NCBI RefSeq assembly: GCF_025024155.1 | Contig: NW_026251780.1 | Span: forward strand, 117,923-181,922 | Length of the DNA: 64,000 nt | Source of the DNA: Gamsiella multidivaricata | Taxonomy: Eukaryota > Mortierellomycota > Mortierellomycetes > Mortierellales > Mortierellaceae | Direction: 5' to 3' | In this document: in pieces, positions 54,771 to 64,000 of the stretch | Position numbering within the stretch: the first letter of the stretch is position 1 | How the letters are laid out: each line of letters opens with the position of its first letter | Made by a program: the position numbers and the translations under genes | Notes under the pieces: model-generated | Told to the model about the DNA's origin: nothing | What the model saw: the letters and a program-made list of their open reading frames with translations, nothing else | Databases searched by the model: none

Positions 54771-57700
54771 CTACTGCTGTGGTTTCTGCGACAGCTCCGG
54801 TGTAGACGAATACGCCGTCGAACTAAAAAACGACCTCGCCGCCGCCCGGCTCGAAACGCCCATTCCTGGCCCCATCGAACTCTTATTCGACCTTCGACGC
54901 AGTCGCCTCTCTCGCTCCTTCTGCTCCAGCTCATCCTGTCGCATCAACAACTCCGCTATCGTCAACTCCTCCCCATCGTCTCCCTCTTGCCTCTCGCTTC
55001 CGTGCTCGCCGCCACCGCCATCGTTATGGCCATAACCGCTCATGCGTGCCGTCGGAATAGTACCATCGATTCGCATATTCGACCTTATAGCCCCACCACT
55101 GCTTTTCTCAGCCGAGTTCAAAACAGTAGGGACCGGCTCCTTGTCTTCCTTCATGATGCTGTTCTTCAGGTATGTTGCCGACAACCGAATGCTCTTTGTC
55201 AGACTCGCCTTCACCTTCTGAGTCCTACTAGGCGGATGACTCATCCGACTCTCCACTGCCCCTGAACCGATACCGGAAGTGATGGAACGATGGCCCTCCG
55301 GAAACGACAATATTCCGTTCGCCGAAAGTGGCTGTGGTACCAGTGGTGGTGGCGGCGAATCCGCATGAAGACTACTCGAGTCTGACAGCAGCGAGAGGGA
55401 CCTAGTCGAGCCTGGTCGGAACATTGAGAAATCGCCCGATCGCCTTGCCTGTGCCTTTGCAGCCGCACGTTCCTTGTCCTTGGGCGTCGATGTCCTCAAC
55501 GTCGCAAAGAGACCTGTACCGACACCACTATCGCTATCGCGCCTCTTCTGAAAGAGAGATGAGATATCCTGAGTAGACGACGATGGTGGGTGCTGAGGAC
55601 GCGTTGACCCAGCCGCTCCATCTAAAGTATTTGACAAGGGCGGAAACGATACTGTCGTCGGAATAGCCATAGCGGATTTCGATGGCTGCAGTCGCGGCGA
55701 AAGTGTCAACTTGTTGATCAGGGGGCTTGACACCGAAGACACAGGCACGCTCGTGAGGTTTATATCCTCCGCACTACTCGGACGAAGTCTGGCCCCATCT
55801 TGCCAAGATTGAGGTCTGCTCATTGATGCGTTATTCAGGCCCGACATCATCGAAGACGGCATAAATGACAAAGTTGGCATCGCCTCTCCTCGAGCAATAC
55901 TCTTCGATCGAAGATACTCCATGGCGGTTGCACCATCCTCGCCCCGTAGCTCAACAATCTGACCAACACTCCGCCTGTTTGCGACCTTGTCAATCTCTGC
56001 ATCGTTAGAACTCGAACTCCTTAGAGATGCCCTGCTGGAGTTGGCAGCCCCCAGACTACTCGATGCTGTACCGGCTGACAGTCGGGAGCCGATCGAACTC
56101 GATGGCAGAAGAATTGTGTCTCGCTCAATCAGGCCCTCCGTTAGCTCCTCAGACCGCACCCTGGGCACCTTCTTCGATCCAGCTTGTTTGGTGTCCGTCA
56201 CCGCAGTCAAAATGTCGCCATTCAACAACTTGACCTCCATGCTCATGTTGCTCGCCGCTCCGTTCAGCATCAAAAACTCTGCAAGTGGGTACACTTCATA
56301 TTGGCTGTCAAGAGAGAAGGGCACGCCATGGCGGAGAGCAATCAATAGCGGCGTAGTCTGGAGGACCATGACAGATGAGATAGGACGGCCTCCTCCAGGT
56401 CGCGGACGGATTTCCAAGCTTGCCAACAGCTTCTGCTCTATCTCCGTGACATCGTCCTTCCGCTCTGTGGCAGATACTGGATTGGACCCCATAGTCGATG
56501 TTGAAAACTGCGACGAGGTGTCCGAGATTGTCTTCTCTCCACGGAAGGACGGTTGCAGCAGGTTGTCATCACGTATCGGGAAAGTTCTAGTATTTAAAAT
56601 GTCGCTAAACCCGAAAGAGTCCTCACTCTTCCTCGGTGGAAGTAGTGGTAGAGTAAATGGTTGATCCTGCAACTCAAAGAACGGTCCAGAATCACTCTGA
56701 TCATCCGCTTTTTGAACCGCGTTGAGGTTGGCGCCAGCTGCGAAAGCGACGAGCGCGGCTGGAATGTCGTTTGCGGATACAGCGCGGAAGAGAGCCTCCG
56801 TAGCAGTTGCCCTCGCATCGGCGGAATCAAAAGACGGAGGTCGAACGATAAATGCCTTATCCGAGTACTTTTTGCGAATAAAGCTGACCTTGTACTCTCG
56901 TGCGTCGTTCGCAGTCGGCTTTCTGAAGATAATCTTTGAGATTTCCCGATCGCTTATGGGCCCTTGCAGCTGAGTTTTCGGCTGAACAAGGTTGGCCTCC
57001 CAGATCTGGTTTGCGACATTGTTGCCGACTGACCGGATAAAGTCAAAAAGGTCCTTTGTGTACGAGGTCGTGTCGAGCGTCAGAGATCGTACTTTCGAGA
57101 TATGTGTGCCGAGGCTTCTATGGATACCGGAGCATTCTAGCACATCAAACAGTGTAGAAAACGTTAGGTTATTTCTTTACGCAATCAAAACATAAGGCCA
57201 AAAAAAAAAAAAAAAAAAAAAAAAAAGAGAGAGAGATGCGCCTTACCTATGCAAACCAAGATGCCCAGATTAATGACACACCATTCTGGATTCTTCGCCC
57301 CACAGTCCACGCAGGCCGTGTTGTCCGGATGCGACTCACGCATAGCCTTCAAAAGCTTTGTCCCGAGCTGGTTTAGGTCATTTGGTATATCGTCGGATGA
57401 ACCCATTTGAGCAGCCATTGGAGTCATAATCTGTCCCAGTTCGCTCAGCCCATCCGCAGTGTTCCCTCCACGCTTTCTTCCGACAGCTTGACCAGGTAGC
57501 ACACGATCCTGAAGCGAAGTCGGTAATGCTGTCGCATTCAAGACGTGCTCCATGCTGGGACGACCCATACCGCCGTAAAGTCCTGCCATCAGACCCTTAC
57601 CATCCGACTGTCCCGAGTTCCTGTATCCGCTGTTCATGAACTCATGATGCAGGTTCCGGCAACTACTCGTCCCGTTCAAAAGTCCATGGATCGCGTTCGA

Positions 57701-60700
57701 GATCACATTGATCCACGAGTTCATGTCCTCGGTACTCGTCGCCTGATAGACTCTCCTAAACTTCGGCGTAATCACCTCGAAGCAGAATCGTCGATCCTGA
57801 TCGCGGCAAGAGCGAACAGTCGCGATTCGGAGGTTGATCGGGTCATTGTGAGGTTGGGTGACGCCCTTTCTCCACTGCGAATATTCATAGAGCTGGCCTT
57901 CGGAGAGCACGCACCAGTACTTGTGCCAGTTGATGCTGGGCTTCTCCAGTACAACCAAGCTGTGTGAGCTCGGCCGACTGGTTGCAAACAAGAAGCCCTC
58001 CTTGCGTCTTCCCATAGCGACTCCTGCGTCGACATCATGATGCTCTAAATCACGGATACCGGTGATGCTTAGCGAGCTACCGCTCTTCACTCGTGGGTTG
58101 CCATACACGGCAGACGAAGCGACTGACTCAATGTCGCGTTGAAGATCGGTCGAGTCCCGTAGGAAATTAGGAGTTTTGGGAGAATCTTGTCGGAAATCAG
58201 GCGTCCTTGGCGAATCCAGGCTGAAATTCGACGAGTTCGAAGTAACCATAGATTGGGTCAACACGGAGCTGGCAACGCTTTTGTTGTAGTTCGCAGAAAA
58301 GCCCAGGATCGTGGCTTGAGCATCGTTGATAAGCTGCTGCTCTTTATTACGTTCCCGGCGTTGCTTGGTGGTCGTAACAATCGCGGACAGATCTGGCTGG
58401 AGTTCCTTAGCGATGACCCCCATGTCAGTCACATGCTGGCAATGCTCCTCCGCGTACTTTGTCAGATAATAAGACAGCTCATCGTCCTTTGCCCCGTTCG
58501 CCCTCATCTCGATCAGGAAGTTCCAATATTCCAATCGCTTAAGTTCAAAGTGCCGTCGTTTCTTGTCTCGCTTGGCATCTGCGTCCTGCTTCCTCTGAGT
58601 TTTATCCTGCTTCATGCTCATGTACCGTGAGAGGTAGCTGTAGTAATCCTTGCTCTCTTCTTCAAACGTCTTTCGATGGAGCTCTGCCGCCTTGATATCG
58701 ATTCCATAGAAGCGCGAAAACGGCTCAATCAGGAACTCTTGCATCTGCCGCGACAGCATTTCCGAATGCTCTATCAGGTTTTCTGTGAATGGGCGCAGAT
58801 ACTGCCCGACGAGCGTTTCTGCCGATTTCACCCCATGCAGCTCCTTGATAAGCGCCTCCTCAGCCGCGACCCATGCCTTTTGAGTATCTAGGACAGCATG
58901 TGCGGCCTTCAGGACCCTTTTGGAGACCGCCTTCATGCCTCGGATATGCCGCTCACATTCCGCCACCGTTGCCCGGAAAAGCGGTCCGTCCTCTGTATCG
59001 TTGGCCAGGGGTAAGGAAAAGGCTTGGGAAATCGACGAGGATAACTCCGGCGTAGATTTTCCTGCGCCCAATCCAGATGATGTATCTTGAAAATTAGGCA
59101 CCGATTTGTGGGTTGACGGGTACGCTGGCGATGATTTGTTCCAAAATGATGATAGCCGACTGGCGTTGGGGCCCTTCTCAGGAGTCGTGCTCCTCCTCCA
59201 ATGACGCATGCTCTTCTTTGTCGTGTATGGTGGTGACGAGGAAGTAAACCGCACAGCGCTGCTAATTGTTGGAGGTGGTTCATCTAAAATTTGAAAGATA
59301 GTAATGATAAGAATCACTGAACCCACAAGAAATCTCGCTGCACGCATTCAAACAGAGCCGAATAGAACTTACGCTGAATCCAAAGTGAAAACATAGACAG
59401 TATCTCCAATGCACCGGTCAACTTGTTTCGTGTTAAGAACTAGGTATAAAACGTATGTCAGCCATTCCGTATCGGTCACATCAAATAAAAAAAATGAAAC
59501 CCTTCGCAAAATATAAAATGTCCTTCGCCCTAAACTTACAGCAAATACTGCTTTATGGCTCTGCAGTTGCTGACCAGCCCGATCTTCCGTATGGTAATTC
59601 CAGTCCCATGTGTACGTCTTGGCTGAAAGCTCTTCCTCAAAAGACCTGATCGTCTTAACAATGGATATCGATTCTGGGTTCTCAACAAGCTAACAGAGGA
59701 GAATAATGATAACAGGGACAGTTCAGAAGGAAAGCACGACTGTTGGATCGAAAGAAGCTCTCTTTCGCCCGAACCAATTCAGGATCTCCACAGCAGACAC
59801 ATCCAACTCGTACCTGTTGCTGGAAAGCAGCCTCGCTACACAAGTCATGCATGGCTTTTTCCGTCGATGTTTCCGCGAAATAGATCCTCGGCGCATACAC
59901 TCCGGTTGCAGTTCCATCCTCCACGTCTTCCGCCTCGTCCTCTTCAGAGGCTGTCGTCGCACATGCACTGTCATTTGAATTCGTGATTGTGCTCTCCGAG
60001 AATATTCCCATTGACATCATCTTGTAATCCCCCGAAACGGTACTACCGCTCCGCGAAGACTTGCCACCCAGTGTTTGCTCCGCTGTCAATGGTACTGCCG
60101 CTGTCAGTGCTCGACCAATATCCCCAAGCTGATAGCGCCGTCCCGACTCTGGATTCGTCTGTGACGCCGTTGTGGCTGAGGGATTTCCTGCCCGTGTCCG
60201 AGGCTCTGTCCGTGTTCTCCTCGGCCTTGGTCGCACAGGGTCCAGTAGATCGCCCTTGAGCTCAATTGACAGACGTAGGCTCTCTCTCGCATGAACCTTG
60301 AGCAACAGTGACGACAATTCTTTCGTCATGGACGTGGGCGTAGGCGTGTCGGCTGTCGTGGACGCGGACGTGAGTGTGGATGCAAGGTTCAATGACGCGG
60401 GTCGTTTACGCTGCTGCCAAAGCGCCTCTGGATCCTGGGTATATTCTAGCGTGCCCTGGAGAGGGTGTTGAATTGAGGTTCCCGAGGAGGTCGGGTCCAT
60501 GGTCATGATGAGGACAGGAGTCGTTGAAGCATCGTGGATAGCAATCTTGGAGACAGCGACTATAGCCATGAAACCGTGAGAGAAAAAGACAAGCATAAGG
60601 TAAGTGCATAGAGTTAGGATACTGCCCCTGAATGACCTTCACCTTTATCAGGAAAGTAGTTTGGCGATGTATCTTTCGCCTATTGGCTCACGGAAAGGAA

Positions 60701-60783
60701 TAATACCAGCGATAGAACGTACAGCTAGCTGGGTCTGGCTGGAATAAGAATGAGGGCCCTTGGGTTGTCGTTAGGGTTGTCAT
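54771..60783 (-). CDS. BAR-PH-ArfGAP protein (ACAP/ASAP-like), 1,808 aa
   Basis: Six exons (60783-60723, 60559-59814, 59689-59540, 59439-59373, 59283-57247, 57136-54771), all in phase. The family stimulates GTP hydrolysis on Arf and senses membrane curvature. A BAR domain lies at about 440-660 (PLFRATVAECERHIRGMKAV; YYSYLSRYMSMKQDKTQRKQ). A PH domain lies at about 780-890 (KEGFLFATSR; INWHKYWCVLSEGQLYEY; VYQATSTEDMNSWINVISNA). The ArfGAP zinc finger has Cys 999, 1002, 1019 and 1022 ([40 protein letters not shown]) with the arginine finger at about Arg 1027. A degenerate ankyrin-like stretch follows (ALFRAVSANDIPAALVAFAA; NLNAVQ). The C-terminal ~550 residues are Ser-rich and end in a basic/Glu helix. 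The N-terminal ~320 residues have no recognised domain. The start at 60783 rests on a phase-consistent 61-nt first exon; the ATG at 60500 is an alternative. Confidence 0.88.
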
Positions 60784-61579
60784 GGCCGAGGTCTGCCTGA
60801 GAGGTTAGGGTTGATTCTCCTGGCTGCCGCTACTGTGTCTCTGGCTGCTGCTACCGTATCCCTGGCGCTGAGTTTCCGTCTCGTCTTATTCGTTGACAGG
60901 GGTTGTTGCTGGGTGCAAGAAGAAAGTGGGAAATAAAATATTATATACTCAAAGCGTGTGGAGTGGAGGTGAAGGAAGAAAGCAAACAGGGAGGAAAGGA
61001 ATCCGGAATGGCAATTGCAATGCAGTCTCTTTCGCAGTTGCAATGGGAGTAGAGATGCGGAACAGGAAGCTTGGCGTAAGTGCAGGGAACGGACGATGAG
61101 GTTCCTTAGGAAAAAGGAAGGTCAAGAAGAAGAAGAAGTGTGCAAGTCTATTTTTTTTCCTTCCAGGGCAACAGGGAATTCGTTAGGTCATCGAAGGGTC
61201 ATTTTCGTGCGCCGTCCTTTGTCTGTTTAGACTACAACCAACCCCTTTTGTGCCTATTTGCTGCATACGGGGCCGTTTGCGTGTCAATGATGTATCTGTA
61301 TCCAGGAACAAAACAATAAACAGCCAACAATGACGGGTTTGTTTGCTGGGAGTAGGCAGCCCGTCCCTTTCTCCCCCATGTTTTTTTCCTCCTTGCGCCA
61401 TATGACCCCTTTAACGCCTTGGTCTGTGTGACCCATCGTATCCTTGGCCCAACTCCACTCAGCTCAGCCCGGGTTGTCGCATGCCAACACCTCAAGGCCA
61501 AAGCTTCAAAAGGCAAACGCAGGTCATCGATTGTTAAGATCTTTAATATGCCATCTCGATCTTGAAGTGATATGGTACA
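60784..61579. other. intergenic, no gene seen
   Basis: Promoter of the ArfGAP gene and 3' flank of PFS2. Short AG-rich ORFs only (60893-61230). No repeats of note. Confidence 0.5.
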
Positions 61580-63928
61580 CTACTTGTTCCAACGATTCTC
61601 TCTGTCGTGATTAAATTCACGATCCCCTCCCCCTCCTCCCCCTCCCCCTCCTCCTCCTCCTCCTCCTCCTCCTCCTCCTCCGCGGTACCCGCCTCGTCCA
61701 CGTCGATCTTGATTAAATCCTCCGCGCCCTCTTCCTCGACCACCGCCCTCGAAATGGTGTCCAAAATTATTGTTCCCATCTCGATCGCCGCCCCAATTGC
61801 CACGCTGCTGTCGATCCTGCCCGCCCTGCCACTGTCCCGGACCAGCGTTTCCAAATGGAGGTCCACCCGGCCCTCCTGGACCTCCCTGCCGTTGCATACC
61901 GCCCATACCAAACCCACCAGGCGGTCCTTGACCCATCCCATTCGGACGTGGAGGTGGAGGTCCACCCATGCCAAGTCCCGGCAACATTCCTGAATGACTA
62001 TCCAGTCCCGGAATTGATCCCATGGACGGACCTCCAGCACCAGGCCCTGCAGAACCGCCACCAAGACCAGGGATCCCAGCCATCGGCGACATATCAAACC
62101 CTCCACTGGCACTATGGTTGTAGTTTCCAAGTCCTGGAACAAACTCATTATCATCATCCTGCGCAGATCCGCTATCAGTGAGTCCCAGCTCCGCTGCCTT
62201 CTGGATCCCAACATTGAACTTGTCCTGCATCGACTCTCCAGGACGATTCCTGGTCCAGAACCGGGTCGTATGGTCATTAGATCCAGAAACGAGGATGTGT
62301 CCGACAGGATGCCAGTCTAGCGACCAAACATTCGAATCGTGCGCATTCTCCATGCATCCCGACGGCTCCGACTGTCCCATAGTCCAGAACATGATCGAAC
62401 CCTCCGAACCTCCTGTCGCTAGAAGGGACTCGTGCTGTGGGTGCCATGCGACCGAACAGACCTCTTTCTTATGACCCCTGAAAGTCTGCAAATCCTTCAT
62501 CATCCTAATATCGTAAATCTTCACGAGTTGATCGCGCGCCGCGGTCGCCAACCAGTTGCCGTTTTTGTTCCACTGCAGTCCTAGAATCGTGTTTTTGTGA
62601 CCATGCCTATCGAATACAAAAGAATAAAAATATATCATTAAGTAGTTATACTTTCTGCGAGAAAGGTGTAACGTACATCAAAGCATGTCCTTTAGTACTT
62701 ACAGCGTCGTCAATGTCCTTCCGGTCTTTGGATCCCACAGCTTTACCAGGTTGTCTTTACTTCCTGATGCGAGCAACGACTTCTGTGGGTGCCAATCTAC
62801 GCACTTTACATCCCATCCGTGTCCTGTTAGCGTTCTTTCTTCGATCCCCTCATGAAAGTTCCAGATCTTAATCGTTCCATCGTCCGAGCATGTCGCAAAC
62901 CGAGCATCGCTTGGCGAAAAACTAAGTTACCATGCAGGGCCGAGTTTTGTACAAGCGAATGTGCCGGTTAGCGTTAAACTGCATTGCTGCAATAGAAACC
63001 GAAAGATCTTGCATATCAAACACCCACGTACCTGAGATCCCTAATGGCCTCTTTGTGGCCTTGAAAGACTTTGAGCGGGTTCATATTCGACTGCCAGTAT
63101 TTGATAAATCCATTATGATCCGCTGTAACCATCCAGTCGTCATTATGGCTCCATTTCATCGCTCGGACTGCAGTGTCGTGAGCCTTTTTTTTTTTAAAAA
63201 AAAAAAAGGGTTCCAATAAGTAACAAGCAAGATCAACCTCAAAAGACATGTTGTCGAATGTCGTTCATGTACCTGAAGAATGGTCTCGAAGTTGAAGGTC
63301 AAGCCATTCCAGAGTGTGAACTCGCCACTCGACGATCCAGTAACCAGACGTCGTCCTTCGGGTGTCCACTGTTACGTTTATGGGAATGAAATTAATCGGA
63401 TCAGTTTCGAATGGTTTCTAGAGAAAGCGCTTGCATGAACATTGGAGCTGCTCCACGATTCACTTACTCGAATGACATTAACAGGGCATCGGTTCTTATT
63501 AATTGAGGTATGTACAAACTTGGTGGTGACAGCGTTCATAGGGTTGTTGGTGTAGGCAGATGGCGGCAAAAGCTAGAGTAGCAAATAGATCATGGGCACT
63601 GACCAATGTCAGACATGCAGACCTTCGCATAATAACGCAACTGCCTTGAGCAAGCAACACGATCGGCCTTACATCGACAATAAAGTTGGGATCCGGCCGA
63701 AGAAAGGGAAGATCCCTCTTGTTCTTGATATAAGGCGATATCTATATCGGTGTTAATGAAAACGATCCTGAGTGGTTACCGAGATGCCGATGAATTCCCT
63801 CCCTGATACCGTTGTTGTCCAATGCGTATGATGATCGAATCGTAATAGCCTTACTTGCATCCAACGTGCTATGCTATGGTTGTAATCAACGGTTCTTCTC
63901 TGGATCGATTTCCGCATACGTTTTCCAT
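61580..63928 (-). CDS. PFS2: cleavage/polyadenylation factor PFS2 (WDR33), 5' end beyond the window
   Basis: Visible exons: 63928-63855, 63741-63673, 63572-63468, 63368-63273, 63183-63032, 62921-62703 and 62606-61580, all in phase; at least one upstream exon lies past 64000. PFS2/WDR33 is the WD40 subunit of the 3'-end processing complex that recognises the polyadenylation signal. The first visible exon gives [20 protein letters not shown], the PFS2 hallmark, followed by [20 protein letters not shown] and [20 protein letters not shown]. Seven WD repeats follow ([80 protein letters not shown]). The C-terminus is Gly/Pro-rich like WDR33, with an RGG-type tail and a run of about 18-20 Gly encoded by a CCT/CTC triplet tract at 61622-61682. 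Confidence 0.94.
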
Positions 63929-64000
63929 CTATACGATGTGTACGAAAATACACAGCAATTGCATGCGCATTGTAGATGCATATGTTAATAAATTGTGTCG

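Noticed and set aside
61580..62277. Alternative frames (Val/Glu/Gly-rich minus, Ser/Pro-rich plus) over the PFS2 C-terminus
   Set aside because: These are translations of the Gly-codon repeat in the wrong frame; only the WD40 frame is conserved.

Overview
The window looks like a nuclear chromosome segment of an early-diverging fungus. Most genes carry several short GT-AG introns of about 50-300 bp, with CT-rich 5' leaders, Gln/Ser/Thr-rich low-complexity proteins, and long A or T homopolymers inside introns. Clear fungal orthologues are present: GEP4, YVC1-like, IVY1-like, PFS2, MRE11, CDC43 and SDT1. My best guess is Mortierellaceae (Mortierellomycotina). That is an inference from style; no ribosomal marker is in the window. 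Exon coordinates were derived by hand from splice sites and reading phase.

Layout. 1-5 kb: the N-terminal part of an EF-hand protein resembling an ATP-Mg/Pi mitochondrial carrier, a disordered unknown protein, and an anthrone-oxygenase-like (DUF1772) gene. 5.7-17 kb is an accessory island. It holds a doubtful gene and then two tandem copies of a ~4.3 kb cassette (6970-11336 and 11626-15915). Each cassette has a four-exon pogo/CENP-B-type transposase-derived gene on the minus strand and a small Gln-rich ORF diverging on the plus strand. The shared promoter of copy 1 carries four direct repeats of a 17-mer. Both transposase copies lack two of the three catalytic Asp residues and have different breaks, yet the small ORF is almost unchanged between copies. 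A second DUF1772 paralogue lies on the far side of the island.

17.9-49 kb is gene-dense housekeeping sequence: GEP4 (cardiolipin pathway), a small Gln-rich protein, an O-fucosyltransferase-like type II membrane protein, an IVY1-like BAR protein, MRE11 (12 exons, reconstructed completely), a YVC1/TRP-type channel, an HSL-type esterase, a membrane RING-H2 protein, ribosomal protein uS2 (RPSA/RPS0), a USP10/UBP3 deubiquitinase, cytochrome c oxidase subunit IV, the geranylgeranyltransferase I beta subunit, and an SDT1-like pyrimidine 5'-nucleotidase. The SDT1-like gene seems to need a 2-nt exon to stay in frame.

49.8-54.6 kb is a second accessory patch: an Ala-rich unknown gene, a third and more decayed relic of the 7-15 kb transposase family, a minisatellite, a ~420 bp MITE with long terminal inverted repeats, and a Gag-like ORF with one in-frame TGA and no pol. 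54.8-64 kb returns to conserved genes: a 1,808-residue BAR-PH-ArfGAP protein and PFS2 (cleavage/polyadenylation WD40 factor), whose first exon lies beyond the right edge.

The most distinctive object is the duplicated divergent cassette: a catalytically degenerate transposase plus a conserved small Gln-rich partner around a repeat-bearing promoter.
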